A stretch of 64,000 nucleotides of DNA from CAMTVQ01 sp947085255 (lineage in GTDB: Bacteria > Bacteroidota > Bacteroidia > Sphingobacteriales > Sphingobacteriaceae), in contig CAMTVQ010000006.1 of the NCBI GenBank assembly GCA_947085255.1, positions 19,211 through 83,210 of the forward strand. The letters are read 5' to 3'. Shown piece by piece: positions 32,203-41,956 of this stretch. Made by a program: the position numbers and the translations under genes. Position 1 is the first letter of the stretch; each line of letters begins with the position of its first letter. Below the pieces are notes generated by a model. That model searched no databases and was not told where the DNA came from. It saw only the letters and a program-made list of their open reading frames with translations.

Positions 32203-33093
32203 CTAGTTTATAAACTGCTGCTGGCTTAGCCAACTATCTGTTTGTTTAATCTCCAGTAATTTTTGGGCTACTGATACATAATCGCTTGCTGTACCGCAAT
32301 TTTCGAAATATAAACATGTTCTACCATACACATAATCCACAGCATTATAAGAACGCAGATTAGCAAGTCCAGTAAGTAATTCACGAATTAAAGCTTGCAG
32401 GTCGTTTTCGGAAGTACCGTTGTTTTTAGCTGTTTTTAGCCCCAATTCTGGCACTTCCTTTTTTATGTACCGACTCATCTCTTCTTTTATCTTTTCGTAC
32501 TTGGCAATTTCGCTACGCTGTTGTTGAGCATATCGCTTTACGCTATCTGCCGTTTCTTCTGCCTTGCAGATAAACAGTTTGCCTGAATTAATATCCAATT
32601 TTACCCGCTGTACAATACACAAATGTGCGGTGTCTTTTGTTTCTCTATTATAGCTAATTACTTTTTCGGGGGTTTCGAAATAGCAATACCTATCGATAAA
32701 TCGCAGCTTTGTAAACACTACCTGATTTAGGTTTACACTATCCAACGGCAACAATACAGTGCCATTTACCAGTGCTCTGTTTTGTTTTAACACAAAAACA
32801 TAACGCCCATCGCAAAAACCCCAAACGTTTTCGCTTTTGCTAAATGTTCTTGCTTCGTCAACCAATCGGTAACTAATCTGCTCTTCCTTTAAGTCTTTGC
32901 CGCATTTTTCAATTACCAGCAGCAGCGGATAGCTCAATCCACGTGATGGTCTATTGTATTTAAATTCCTCGAAAGATTTATAAATGCCTCTTTTTAAACG
33001 TAGTGTATCGTCTACTATGGTGTGTTGGCTGTAACCTTTTTCACCCAAAACAGCTAAAAAAAGCAGTAACAGATAAGAGGTTAGTAGTTGCAT
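32203..33093 (-). CDS. Hypothetical exported protein
   Basis: A 296-residue protein with a signal peptide (residues 1-22, ending GYSQ). It contains FKYNRPSRGLSYPLLLVIEKCG and WGFCDGRYVFV, then a charged helical middle (AQQQRSEIAKYEKIKEEMSRYIKKE, quoted in part) and scattered cysteines. I do not recognise the family. It lies 2 bases after the CNNM/CBS gene and 6 bases before rsmE, so it sits within a same-strand cluster. Confidence 0.72.
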   Translation of the reverse strand: MQLLTSYLLLLFLAVLGEKGYSQHTIVDDTLRLKRGIYKSFEEFKYNRPSRGLSYPLLLVIEKCGKDLKEEQISYRLVDEARTFSKSENVWGFCDGRYVFVLKQNRALVNGTVLLPLDSVNLNQVVFTKLRFIDRYCYFETPEKVISYNRETKDTAHLCIVQRVKLDINSGKLFICKAEETADSVKRYAQQQRSEIAKYEKIKEEMSRYIKKEVPELGLKTAKNNGTSENDLQALIRELLTGLANLRSYNAVDYVYGRTCLYFENCGTASDYVSVAQKLLEIKQTDSWLSQQQFIN

Positions 33094-33095
33094 GT

Positions 33096-34391
33096 TTAGG
33101 TTTGTAAAAGTACTAATTTCACCATTTCCACATTCAACTTTGATTTTTTAATAATACTGCACTCGTAGCCTACTAATTCCTTTTTCTCGTGCAGGTCCGG
33201 AATTTTTTCAAAAATTACATTCATCAAGCCAGCAACTGAATCATACTCGTCATCCTCAGGCAAGGCAATGGGCAAAAATTCGTTTACATCACTTATAGTA
33301 GCTTGTGCATTCACAATATACTCTGTTGGTGATATTTTTTCAACTACTGGTTTTTCTTCATCGTATTCATCCTGTATCTCTCCAACCAGTTCCTCTACAA
33401 TATCTTCCATGGTTACTAAGCCTGCGGTTCCGCCAAATTCATCCAACACAATAGCCATCATTGGATTCTGCTTGTGCTGCATTTCGGTAAGCAAATCGCT
33501 AATGTGTTTTGCTTCTGGCACATACATTACCGGACGTAAAATGTCTTTTGCAACAAAGGATAGGTTGTCTTTTACCTTCAACAATACATCTTTTACGTGC
33601 AGCAAGCCCACAATATTATCCATGTTTTCCTCGTATACTGGCATACGCGTGTAACCTTCGGTAGTCATGCTATCTACAATTTCTTTACCTGTTGCAGCAC
33701 TACTTATCGCAATTATTTTAGTGCGCGGTACCATTATTTTTTTTACGGCACGCTCATTAAAATCGAATACATTTTTGATAAGCTCGTGTTCTGAAGAATC
33801 CAGTACTCCGCTTTCTTTACCTTGGTCTAATAGTAATTGTAGTTCTTCCGAACTATGTGCTTCATGACCTTTTACCGCCGAAACCCCTAATAATTTAAGA
33901 ATAAACGTAGCAAAACTATTAAGCGTCCATATGAACGGACGGAAAATATAATAGAATATTTGCAGGGGTAAAGCAATAGCGAAAGTAGTACGTACTGGCA
34001 ACTGAATGGCAATAGACTTTGGTGCCAATTCGCCGAATACAATGTGCATAACTGTAATAAACAAAAACGCTATTGGAAATGCTATTTGATGCGATAGCTC
34101 GGGTGCAATATTGAGCCCAAATGTATCGAATGATACCATTATAACTTCCGATACTACTGCTTCTCCTACCCAGCCTAAGCCTAAGCTGGCCAACGTAATA
34201 CCCAGTTGTGTTGCAGATAGATAGGCATCTAAGTTAGCCACTATGTGCTTAGCGGTAACACCTACTCTACTTCCATCCTTAGCTTTAATTTCTACCTGCG
34301 ACGAACGCACTTTTACGATAGCAAACTCTGCCGCTACAAAAAAGCCATTTAGCAGTACTAAAAATAGTGTAAGGATTAATTCGCCTATCAT
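33096..34391 (-). CDS. CNNM/CBS/CorC_HlyC-domain membrane protein
   Basis: A 431-residue protein of the hemolysin-C/CorC-related family. The N-terminal CNNM domain has several membrane segments (LILTLFLVLLNGFFVAAEFA, LGITLASLGLGWVGE, VFGELAPKS). Two CBS domains follow (MVPRTKIIAISS, VGLLHVKDVLLK), then a C-terminal CorC_HlyC domain (EYDSVAGLMNVIFEKIP). Relatives move magnesium or cobalt ions or modulate such transport; hemolysis is a historical label. Its ATG overlaps the ppa stop by four bases (ATGA), so translation is coupled. Confidence 0.92.
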   Translation of the reverse strand: MIGELILTLFLVLLNGFFVAAEFAIVKVRSSQVEIKAKDGSRVGVTAKHIVANLDAYLSATQLGITLASLGLGWVGEAVVSEVIMVSFDTFGLNIAPELSHQIAFPIAFLFITVMHIVFGELAPKSIAIQLPVRTTFAIALPLQIFYYIFRPFIWTLNSFATFILKLLGVSAVKGHEAHSSEELQLLLDQGKESGVLDSSEHELIKNVFDFNERAVKKIMVPRTKIIAISSAATGKEIVDSMTTEGYTRMPVYEENMDNIVGLLHVKDVLLKVKDNLSFVAKDILRPVMYVPEAKHISDLLTEMQHKQNPMMAIVLDEFGGTAGLVTMEDIVEELVGEIQDEYDEEKPVVEKISPTEYIVNAQATISDVNEFLPIALPEDDEYDSVAGLMNVIFEKIPDLHEKKELVGYECSIIKKSKLNVEMVKLVLLQT

Positions 34392-34957
34392 GCTGAGTAT
34401 TGCTTTTTATATGCTTGCATGCAGTCTGTTATTATCTGATATGCTTCGTTTTTCCCTTGAAACGCGTGTACCTCTACTGCTCTATTTTCTAGTATTTTAT
34501 ACTCCCTGAAAAATTGGATGATTTCCTTTTCGGTATTTGGAGGCAATTCGGTGATGTTCGTAATATAATTTACCGATTCATCATGCAAGGCAACGGCAAT
34601 AATTTTGTCGTCTTGTTCTTGCTTATCTTCCATGTGCATTACGCCTATTACACGTGCCTCAATAATACAACCGGGTGTTACATCCACCGAACACAAAATT
34701 AAAATATCCAGAGGGTCGCCATCACCGCATAGCGATTGTGGAATAAAACCATAATTAATAGGGTATTGAACAGAGGAACGAATGACACGATCTAGGCGAA
34801 GCAAGCCAGTGGGTTTGTCAACCTCGTATTTTGCCCGAGACCCTTTAGGTATCTCAATAAATCCATGCACAATTTGTGGGCATTTATTACCTGGAGATAG
34901 CCCATGCCACGGATGGAGTACTTGTAAAATCGGTTGTGAGGGAGGGCGATCGTCCAT
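34388..34957 (-). CDS. ppa: Inorganic pyrophosphatase, family I
   Basis: A 189-residue soluble pyrophosphatase that hydrolyses PPi to drive biosynthesis. Active-site features are the GSRAKYEVDK block, YPINYGFIPQS, and DGDPLDILIL with the metal-binding aspartates, then DDKIIAV. The N-terminus HPWHGLSPG is typical of Bacteroidota versions. It overlaps the CNNM gene by four bases and lies 3 bases after dedA. Confidence 0.95.
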   Translation of the reverse strand: MDDRPPSQPILQVLHPWHGLSPGNKCPQIVHGFIEIPKGSRAKYEVDKPTGLLRLDRVIRSSVQYPINYGFIPQSLCGDGDPLDILILCSVDVTPGCIIEARVIGVMHMEDKQEQDDKIIAVALHDESVNYITNITELPPNTEKEIIQFFREYKILENRAVEVHAFQGKNEAYQIITDCMQAYKKQYSA

Positions 34958-34960
34958 ATA

Positions 34961-35620
34961 CTATTTCTTAATGACGCGTTTGCGCAAAAAGGTAATAGCT
35001 ACTGGCACCATGCTTACTAAAATAATACCTATTACGATATACTCTAAGTAGTTTTGTATTTGCGGAAAAGTATGTCCTAAAAAATAACCAGATAGCGTCA
35101 TGCTGGCTACCCATAAAAAGCTGCCCATTACGTTGTACCAAACAAATTTTTTGTAATCTACTTGTACTACGCCAGCAAAAATTGGCACAAAGGTGCGGAT
35201 GATAGGCATAAAGCGCCCTAAAACTAAAGCTGCGCCACCATACTCTTGGTAAAAATCGCGTGCACTTTCTATATACTTTTTCTTAAAAAGCAATGTATCG
35301 TCTCGTTTAAATAACAACGGACCTGTTCGCTTTCCAAACCAATACCCTACAAAGTTTCCCGCTATTCCGGCTATACTAACAGATAGTACCAAGGTAATAA
35401 TGGATACGTTTAATACTCCATTCTGTCCTAATGATCGTGCCTCTTCTGAAGTAGCACATAATAATCCAGCTATAAATAAGAGCGAATCACCTGGTAGAAA
35501 AAACCCGAAGAATAATCCTGTTTCTGCAAAAATTACAAATATTAATAATGCTAATCCTCCGTATTCAATAATGCTTTTTGGATGCATTAATGTGTGTAAA
35601 ATATCCCAGAATTGTTCCAT
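34961..35620 (-). CDS. DedA-family (SNARE-associated/VTT) membrane protein
   Basis: A 219-residue DedA protein, start ATG 35620 (MEQFWDIL). Motifs are ETGLFFGFFLPGDSLLF, GNFVGYWFGKRTG, and GRFMPIIRTFVPIFAGV with the conserved Arg, with about five hydrophobic segments. DedA proteins take part in lipid-carrier (undecaprenyl phosphate) or phospholipid flipping. It is probably the first gene of dedA-ppa-CNNM-hypothetical-rsmE-DUF4159, since 67 bases separate it from nuoN. Confidence 0.92.
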   Translation of the reverse strand: MEQFWDILHTLMHPKSIIEYGGLALLIFVIFAETGLFFGFFLPGDSLLFIAGLLCATSEEARSLGQNGVLNVSIITLVLSVSIAGIAGNFVGYWFGKRTGPLLFKRDDTLLFKKKYIESARDFYQEYGGAALVLGRFMPIIRTFVPIFAGVVQVDYKKFVWYNVMGSFLWVASMTLSGYFLGHTFPQIQNYLEYIVIGIILVSMVPVAITFLRKRVIKK

Positions 35621-35689
35621 CAAATAAAAATAATAAGTTTCAAATATAGCAGAATTATATTGCCCTGCTCGCTATTGTATGTGTATGAT

Positions 35690-37060
35690 TTAGAGTAATT
35701 GGCTAATAAACATTGGCATTATGCCTACCAAAAGAGTAATAAGCAAGGCAACACCTAATACCAATTTGTAATTGCCAGAAAGCACTATAGCGACTTTTTG
35801 TTCATTTTCGCGCATGTACATGGCTATTATTACTTTAAAGTAATAATAAATACCAACCATTGAGCCAATAATGGCTACCAGTATAAGCCACATATATTGA
35901 GACAAAGCAGTAGAGAACAAATAAAATTTACCAAAAAAACCAGCTGTAAGCGGAATACCAGCTAAGGAACACATGGCTACGGTAAGTGCAAATGCCATAA
36001 ATGGATTGGTTTTGGCTAAGCCGTTAAAACTGGCTACATCCTCGGCACCCCGCTCTTGTTTTACACGTATAAGCACCGCAAAAGCCGTGATAGATGCAAT
36101 AGAGTAAGCAACGGCATAAATAAAGATGGCATTGGCAGATTGGTTGCCCAATGCCAATATTGCCAGCAACATATACCCCGCATGTGAAACGCTGGAGTAC
36201 GCCAATATGCGTTTAAAACTTTGCTGATACACGGCAGTAATATTTCCGATAATAAGCGTAAGTACTGCCATAGTAGCTAAAATAGGTGCCCAGAATTCGC
36301 TTACAGAAGCAAAGCACACCATAAAGAGACGCAAAAAAGCAGCAAAACCTGCTGTTTTTACAACGGTAGACATAAAGGAAGTAATAAGCGTTGGTGCTCC
36401 TTCGTACACATCTGGTGCCCAAAAATGAAACGGGGCTGCCGACACTTTAAAGGAAAGTCCTACCAACATCATGGCGATACCTGCATATAAAATAGGTTTA
36501 TTTTGTCCGCTGTTTACTGCCGTAGCTATTTCCTCAAGGTTAAAAGAACCCGTAGCACCGTATACCAATGCAATACCAAATAATAAGAAACCTGTAGCAA
36601 AAGCACCCATTAAGAAATATTTCAATGCTGCCTCGTTCGAAAAGGTATCACGTTTGCGAATACCTGCCAATATGTATAAACTTACCGACATGATTTCGAT
36701 ACCCATAAACAACATGGATAAATTTTGGAACGATACCATGATAACTACACCCGCCAAAGCAAATAAAATTAGGGTGTAATACTCAGCCACATTTTGACTA
36801 ATGCGCTCGAAATAATCTTTAGAAAGCAGTATAATTAAAAACGTAGAGAAGATAGTTAAGCCAGCAAAAGCTACCGCAAAATTATCGTAACGCATCATTT
36901 CGTTGTAGTAATACCAATCGGTATTCCAATCGAGGGCATTAGCTACAAATGCAGCTGCCAAACCCAACAACGTAAGTGGCAACAATGCCTTTTGTGCTTT
37001 GTACAACCCTGCAAACAGTACAACAACGGCAAGAATGGATATAATAATTAATGCTGACAT
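35690..37060 (-). CDS. nuoN: NADH-quinone oxidoreductase subunit N
   Basis: A 456-residue antiporter-like membrane subunit of complex I with about 13-14 hydrophobic segments. The Proton_antipo_M region is clear: LKYFLMGAFATGFLLFGIALVYG, quoted here in part, then FKVSAAPFHFWAPDVYEGAP and RILAYSSVSHAGYML. It takes part in proton translocation. It is the last gene of the minus-strand nuo operon, 11 bases after nuoM. Confidence 0.95.
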   Translation of the reverse strand: MSALIIISILAVVVLFAGLYKAQKALLPLTLLGLAAAFVANALDWNTDWYYYNEMMRYDNFAVAFAGLTIFSTFLIILLSKDYFERISQNVAEYYTLILFALAGVVIMVSFQNLSMLFMGIEIMSVSLYILAGIRKRDTFSNEAALKYFLMGAFATGFLLFGIALVYGATGSFNLEEIATAVNSGQNKPILYAGIAMMLVGLSFKVSAAPFHFWAPDVYEGAPTLITSFMSTVVKTAGFAAFLRLFMVCFASVSEFWAPILATMAVLTLIIGNITAVYQQSFKRILAYSSVSHAGYMLLAILALGNQSANAIFIYAVAYSIASITAFAVLIRVKQERGAEDVASFNGLAKTNPFMAFALTVAMCSLAGIPLTAGFFGKFYLFSTALSQYMWLILVAIIGSMVGIYYYFKVIIAMYMRENEQKVAIVLSGNYKLVLGVALLITLLVGIMPMFISQLL

Positions 37061-37071
37061 GCTTCTTTCTA

Positions 37072-38541
37072 TTACTTAGGCATTACTGCCAACTTTAAAC
37101 TTACTTTATCTAACAAATTACTTACAGCTGCATCCGAAATAACCAACAATGGCTTTGGATACACCCCAATAACCACTACTGCAGCAACAATAGTGAACAA
37201 TACCACCTTTTCTGTAAACTGTATGTCGGTAAACTTTTCGGTAACGCTATTGGTTTCGCCCAACATTACCTGTTGATACATGCGCAACATATATACTGCA
37301 CCCAAAATAATAGTTAATCCTGCAAATACACCGTACCAAGTATTATATTGATACACGCCATTCAATAACAAAAATTCACCAATAAACCCGTTGGTAAGGG
37401 GCAATGCTACTGTACCTAAAAGTATTACCACAAAACAAATGGCTAATGTTGGCGCCTTGTGTACTATACCTCCTAAGTCGGCAAGCGTACGTGTTTTAGT
37501 TTGAGAAAAAACAATATCGATGATAAAGAACATACCCACCACATTTATACCGTGGCTAAGCATTTGAATCATTGCTCCTTGCAATCCTTGCACATTATCT
37601 GAAAATACTCCGGCAGCTATTAAGCCTACGTGACCGATAGAAGAGTAAGCTATCAAACGCTTCATATCTTTTTGAGTAAATGCAATGATAGCTGCATAGA
37701 TAATACCTATGATAGACAAAAACATTGCCGTAGAACTCCATTGTGCTACTCCTGTAGGAATAAGCGGCAACATCCAACGAATAACACCATAAATACCCAT
37801 TTTTAGCATAATGCCCGAAAGCAACATAGTGCCTGCAGTAGGTGCTTCGGTATACGTATCTGGCTGCCAAGTATGAAACGGAAATATGGGCATTTTAATA
37901 GCAAAGGCAATAAAGAATGCCCAAAACAACCAGCACTGCTGATCGGCGCTTAACTGAAGTGCATAAAATGCATCTATATCAAATGTATGTGTGCCTGGAG
38001 TTTGTAGATACAGATAAATAATACCTACCAACATAAATAAGCTACCTACTATGGTATAAATAAAGAACTTCAACGTTACGGCAATACGACGCTCGCCACC
38101 CCATATCGCAGCAATAAAATAAATAGGGATTAAGGCTGCTTCCCAAGCTACGTAAAACAAGAAAGCATCTAATGAGGTAAATACGCCAATTAACCCCGCT
38201 TGCATAAACAATATAAGAGCATAAAAAGCCGAGGCGTTGTTATATGTATGCTTAAATGTAGAAAGAATAATAAGCGGCACTAAAAAAGCGGTAAGCAATA
38301 CCAACAGCAAGCTAATGCCATCCATTCCTATTCTAAAATTGATGCCCAAAGAAGCTACCCATGGCATATTTAGTGCAAACTGAGTACTGGCATCGGGCAC
38401 AAAGGTGCAGGCTGCATAGGCTGCAATGCCCAATTCTACTAGCGAAAATACAAATGCTACTCTTTTAGCTGCTGCTCCATTGATAAATACCAACAATAGC
38501 GCGGCAACAAGTGGCAAAAAAATAAGTAAGGCTGTGATCAT
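37072..38541 (-). CDS. nuoM: NADH-quinone oxidoreductase subunit M
   Basis: A 489-residue antiporter-like subunit. Typical motifs are FRIGMDGISLLLVLLTAFL, FYVAWEAALIPIYF (with the functional Glu), FHTWQPDTYTEAPTAGTM, and KRLIAYSSIGHVG. It is one of the three large proton-pumping modules of complex I. It lies 31 bases after nuoL in the same operon. Length is normal. Confidence 0.96.
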   Translation of the reverse strand: MITALLIFLPLVAALLLVFINGAAAKRVAFVFSLVELGIAAYAACTFVPDASTQFALNMPWVASLGINFRIGMDGISLLLVLLTAFLVPLIILSTFKHTYNNASAFYALILFMQAGLIGVFTSLDAFLFYVAWEAALIPIYFIAAIWGGERRIAVTLKFFIYTIVGSLFMLVGIIYLYLQTPGTHTFDIDAFYALQLSADQQCWLFWAFFIAFAIKMPIFPFHTWQPDTYTEAPTAGTMLLSGIMLKMGIYGVIRWMLPLIPTGVAQWSSTAMFLSIIGIIYAAIIAFTQKDMKRLIAYSSIGHVGLIAAGVFSDNVQGLQGAMIQMLSHGINVVGMFFIIDIVFSQTKTRTLADLGGIVHKAPTLAICFVVILLGTVALPLTNGFIGEFLLLNGVYQYNTWYGVFAGLTIILGAVYMLRMYQQVMLGETNSVTEKFTDIQFTEKVVLFTIVAAVVVIGVYPKPLLVISDAAVSNLLDKVSLKLAVMPK

Positions 38542-38572
38542 TATCAGATAGTCAACTTTAAAAAATTATCAA

Positions 38573-40483
38573 TTACATCACCCAAAAACTCCATACGAGT
38601 ATTCCGATAATACCTATTACCATAGCAAAAATGTAAAATCCTATAGTTCCCGTTTGCAATAAGCGCAGGTTCTTAGAACTTACATTTACCGATTTAGCTG
38701 TTCCATTTACCAAGCCATCAATACCCATTACATCTACAAAACGGTAAAAAATATTCGATAACTTATCGAGTGGTAGAGTTATTAGTAGGGCATATGTTTC
38801 GTCCACATAATACTTGTTCAAACTTAATCGATGCAAAAAAGAGATAGGAGCAGTATCGGAAGCAGGTATCGTGGCGTTTCTGCCAAAGCGTACCCAAGCA
38901 ATTGAAATAGCAACAAGTACCCCAATTACCGATACACCCATTAATACATATTCTGTTTCGTGGCTTAGCGGCTGGTGTGTAGCCTGCAATGCCTTAGAAC
39001 CTTCAAAAACAGGAGCCAAAAATGCTTCTAAATAATGTGTGCCCCCTAATACTTCGGGAACGCCTATAAAACCACCAAATACCGAAAGCACAGCAAGTAC
39101 GATAAGTGGAATAGTCATGCTCCACGGCGACTCGTGCAAATGATGTTTTTGTTCTTCAGTACCTCTAAACGCACCATAAAAGGTAACGAATACCATACGG
39201 AACATATAGTAAGCAGTCATTAGTGCACCAATTACCCCTAATACCCAAAGGATAGGGTTATGTTCGAATACATGCGCTAAAATTTCGTCTTTAGAGAAAA
39301 AGCCCGAAAATGGTGGAATACCTGCAATAGCAATAGTTGCCAATAGCATAGTGATAAATGTAATAGGAAGTGCTTTTTTCAAACCTCCCATGTTGCGAAT
39401 ATCCTGCTCGCCACTTATAGCATGGATAACGCTACCTGCTCCTAAGAATAACAATGCTTTGAAAAATGCATGGGTCATTAAGTGGAATACCGAACCTGTA
39501 AAAGCACCTACTCCCAATCCCAAAAACATATACCCTAACTGACTAACTGTAGAATACGCCAATATTTTTTTGATATCCGTTTGTGTAATAGCAATGGTGG
39601 CGGCTACTAACGCTGTTGCTAAACCTACAATTGCAATTATACTCATGGTAAGCGGAGACATTACAAAAAGTATATTGGAGCGTGCAATCATATAAATACC
39701 TGCCGTAACCATCGTTGCCGCATGTATCAATGCCGAAACTGGTGTTGGACCCGCCATGGCATCAGGCAACCAGGTGTACAATGGTATTTGAGCCGACTTG
39801 CCTGTAGCACCTACAAAAAGCAATAGTGTAATGGCTGTAAGCAGTACACTTCCCGAAGCAAAATTGCCAGCGCCTGAAAAAACATCAGCGTAAGAGACGC
39901 TTCCAAAATTTTCGAAGATTAAGAATATACCCAACAAAAATCCCAAGTCGCCCACACGGTTCATAATGAATGCTTTTTTTGCTGCATCATTGTAGCTGTG
40001 GTTTTTAAACCAAAAACCTATCAACAAATACGAGCATAAGCCTACGCCTTCCCAACCTATAAACATGATTACGTAATTGGCACCTAATACCAATAGCAAC
40101 ATGAAGAATACGAATAAGTTAAGGTAAGAGAAGAAACGGGCGAAACCTTCATCATCGTGCATATACCCTGCCGAGTAAATATGAATAAGCGAGCCTACTC
40201 CTGTAATTACCAATAGCATGATGCAGGTAAGCGGATCTACCAAAAATTCGAAAGGTATATTTAAAAATCCTACGTGTATCCAATCGAATAAATTGATGGT
40301 AAACGACTTTATTTCTGAATGTAGTATTTCGTTAAATATGCCTAAGCTTAACCCAAATGCACCAATAATAACGCAGCTACCAATAATTCCTACAATGGTT
40401 TTAGGCAAGAATTTGCCCAATAAGCCATTTATTAAAAACCCTATAAAAGGTAATACTGGTATTAACCAAACTAAATCTATCAT
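38573..40483 (-). CDS. nuoL: NADH-quinone oxidoreductase subunit L
   Basis: A 636-residue distal antiporter-like subunit, with the long C-terminal helix region after residue 480 or so. Motifs are HIYSAGYMHDDEGFARFF, GWEGVGLCSYLLIGFW, LPDAMAGPTPVSALIHAATM and KILAYSTVSQLGYM. It lies 7 bases after nuoK. The C-terminal segment with SLNKYYVDETYALL matches the lateral-helix anchor region in the family. Confidence 0.96.
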   Translation of the reverse strand: MIDLVWLIPVLPFIGFLINGLLGKFLPKTIVGIIGSCVIIGAFGLSLGIFNEILHSEIKSFTINLFDWIHVGFLNIPFEFLVDPLTCIMLLVITGVGSLIHIYSAGYMHDDEGFARFFSYLNLFVFFMLLLVLGANYVIMFIGWEGVGLCSYLLIGFWFKNHSYNDAAKKAFIMNRVGDLGFLLGIFLIFENFGSVSYADVFSGAGNFASGSVLLTAITLLLFVGATGKSAQIPLYTWLPDAMAGPTPVSALIHAATMVTAGIYMIARSNILFVMSPLTMSIIAIVGLATALVAATIAITQTDIKKILAYSTVSQLGYMFLGLGVGAFTGSVFHLMTHAFFKALLFLGAGSVIHAISGEQDIRNMGGLKKALPITFITMLLATIAIAGIPPFSGFFSKDEILAHVFEHNPILWVLGVIGALMTAYYMFRMVFVTFYGAFRGTEEQKHHLHESPWSMTIPLIVLAVLSVFGGFIGVPEVLGGTHYLEAFLAPVFEGSKALQATHQPLSHETEYVLMGVSVIGVLVAISIAWVRFGRNATIPASDTAPISFLHRLSLNKYYVDETYALLITLPLDKLSNIFYRFVDVMGIDGLVNGTAKSVNVSSKNLRLLQTGTIGFYIFAMVIGIIGILVWSFWVM

Positions 40484-40490
40484 GCTATTT

Positions 40491-40820
40491 TTACCACTTT
40501 AATTTGTTCAACACATTAATATCTATAGAGCGTGTATTGCGATAGATCATCACGATTATGGCTAAGCCCACAGCTACTTCTGCTGCTGCTACCGCCATAA
40601 TAAAAAATACAAATACTTGTCCGGCAGCATCGCCTCTAAATGCCGAAAATGCAGTAAGTAGTAAGTTTACAGCATTGAGCATCAACTCTATCGACATAAA
40701 TATAATAATGGCGTTGCGGCGAGTAATTACCCCTACTACTCCTATTACAAATAATGCTGCACTCAATAATATGTAGTGATTGAGCGGAACCAATTGTATG
40801 CTTTGTGTGATAGTTTCCAT
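40491..40820 (-). CDS. nuoK: NADH-quinone oxidoreductase subunit K
   Basis: A 109-residue, three-helix membrane subunit. IFMSIELMLNAVNLLL carries the conserved Glu of the proton path, and the third helix has AAEVAVGLAIIVMIYR with the second Glu. Its ATG overlaps the nuoJ stop (TAATG at the junction). Confidence 0.95.
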   Translation of the reverse strand: METITQSIQLVPLNHYILLSAALFVIGVVGVITRRNAIIIFMSIELMLNAVNLLLTAFSAFRGDAAGQVFVFFIMAVAAAEVAVGLAIIVMIYRNTRSIDINVLNKLKW

Positions 40821-41329
40821 TACGCTTTTTTAACTTCTTTATCTTTAGTAGCCAACAATACGGCACCTACCATAGCTGCTAACAATAAAATAGAAGCAAC
40901 TTCGAAGGGTAGTAAAAATTCCTTAAACAATACCATGCCTAAATTTTCTACCAAGCCTATGCTGCTATCTTTTAATACTACTTGTGTATTAGTCCCTACT
41001 TCCTTTAGTCCCGCTACCAATACCAATAAGAGCAAGCCGCCTGCAAGCATTCCTGCAAATTTTAGGTAATTCGATTTTTGTGGCTCGGCATCCTTATTAA
41101 GGTTGAGCAACATAATGGTAAAAAGAAATAATACCATAATGGCGCCTGCATACACAATAATGTGTACTACTGCCAAAAACTGCGCATTAAGCAATACGTA
41201 ATGCCCGGCAATAGCAAAAAAGGTAAGTATTAAATACAGCACGCTATACACTGGGTTTTTTGCCGTGATTACCAATAAGGCACTTAGCACCGCCAAAAAA
41301 GAAAGGAAATAAAACAAGGATTGAATCAT
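40820..41329 (-). CDS. nuoJ: NADH-quinone oxidoreductase subunit J
   Basis: A 169-residue membrane subunit with five hydrophobic segments. Marks are NPVYSVLYLILTFFAIAGHY (in place of the usual NPVHSAL form) and VVHIIVYAGAIMVLFLF, the region with the pi-bulge helix. The stop overlaps nuoK. A 53-base spacer separates it from nuoI. Confidence 0.93.
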   Translation of the reverse strand: MIQSLFYFLSFLAVLSALLVITAKNPVYSVLYLILTFFAIAGHYVLLNAQFLAVVHIIVYAGAIMVLFLFTIMLLNLNKDAEPQKSNYLKFAGMLAGGLLLLVLVAGLKEVGTNTQVVLKDSSIGLVENLGMVLFKEFLLPFEVASILLLAAMVGAVLLATKDKEVKKA

Positions 41330-41382
41330 CTATGAAAGTATTTGGTGGCTACGGCCACAAAAGTAGTATATTTTAGTTTTTA

Positions 41383-41907
41383 CTATAATCGTGCGCCATT
41401 AGTAGTTCCTCTTTTTTCGTACGGCTGCAATAATTTATCTTTTCCGTAAATAAAGTTAGGTCGCTCATAATTGGCTACCACAAACTCACCCGAATCAAGG
41501 TAAATAGCTTCTTTAGGGCATGCTTCTTCGCAAAAGCCACAAAATATGCAGCGTAGCATATCTATTTCGTAAACGGCTGCGTATTTTTCTTCGCGGTACA
41601 AATGCTCTTCTCCTTTTTTACGCTCGGCAGCAGTCATGGTAATAGCTTCGGCAGGGCAAGAAAGTGCGCACAGGCCACAAGCAGTACAACGTTCGCGACC
41701 TTCTTCGTCGCGTTTTAGTTGATGCAAGCCTCTGTAATTTTGGGCAAAGTCACGCTTTACTTCAGGAAAAGCAATCGTTACTTTCTTTTTAAATAAGTGA
41801 CTAAAGGTAATACCCATACCCTGAACGATGGCAGGCAAATACATGCGCTCCCAAAAATTCATGGCGCCTTGCTCTACTACTTTTTTACGCTTGGTAAGTG
41901 ATTCCAT
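41383..41907 (-). CDS. nuoI: NADH-quinone oxidoreductase subunit I (two 4Fe-4S clusters)
   Basis: A 174-residue ferredoxin-like subunit. It has two CxxCxxCxxxC motifs, at Cys74/77/80/84 and Cys120/123/126/130, each with the fourth Cys followed by Pro; these hold clusters N6a and N6b. It carries electrons from the peripheral arm toward NuoB. Length and order in the operon are normal. Confidence 0.95.
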   Translation of the reverse strand: MESLTKRKKVVEQGAMNFWERMYLPAIVQGMGITFSHLFKKKVTIAFPEVKRDFAQNYRGLHQLKRDEEGRERCTACGLCALSCPAEAITMTAAERKKGEEHLYREEKYAAVYEIDMLRCIFCGFCEEACPKEAIYLDSGEFVVANYERPNFIYGKDKLLQPYEKRGTTNGARL

Positions 41908-41919
41908 ATTTTATGTTTT

Positions 41920-41953
41920 GAAGTCGGAAGTCAGATATCTGATCTCAGACTTC
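41920..41953. repeat. Inverted repeat in the nuoI-nuoH spacer
   Basis: GAAGTC (41920-41925) and GACTTC (41948-41953) flank the perfect palindrome TCAGATATCTGA (41931-41942). The left arm is built of heptamers AGTCGGA and AGTCAGA, related to the tandem repeat at 27336. Confidence 0.65.
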
Positions 41954-41956
41954 TAA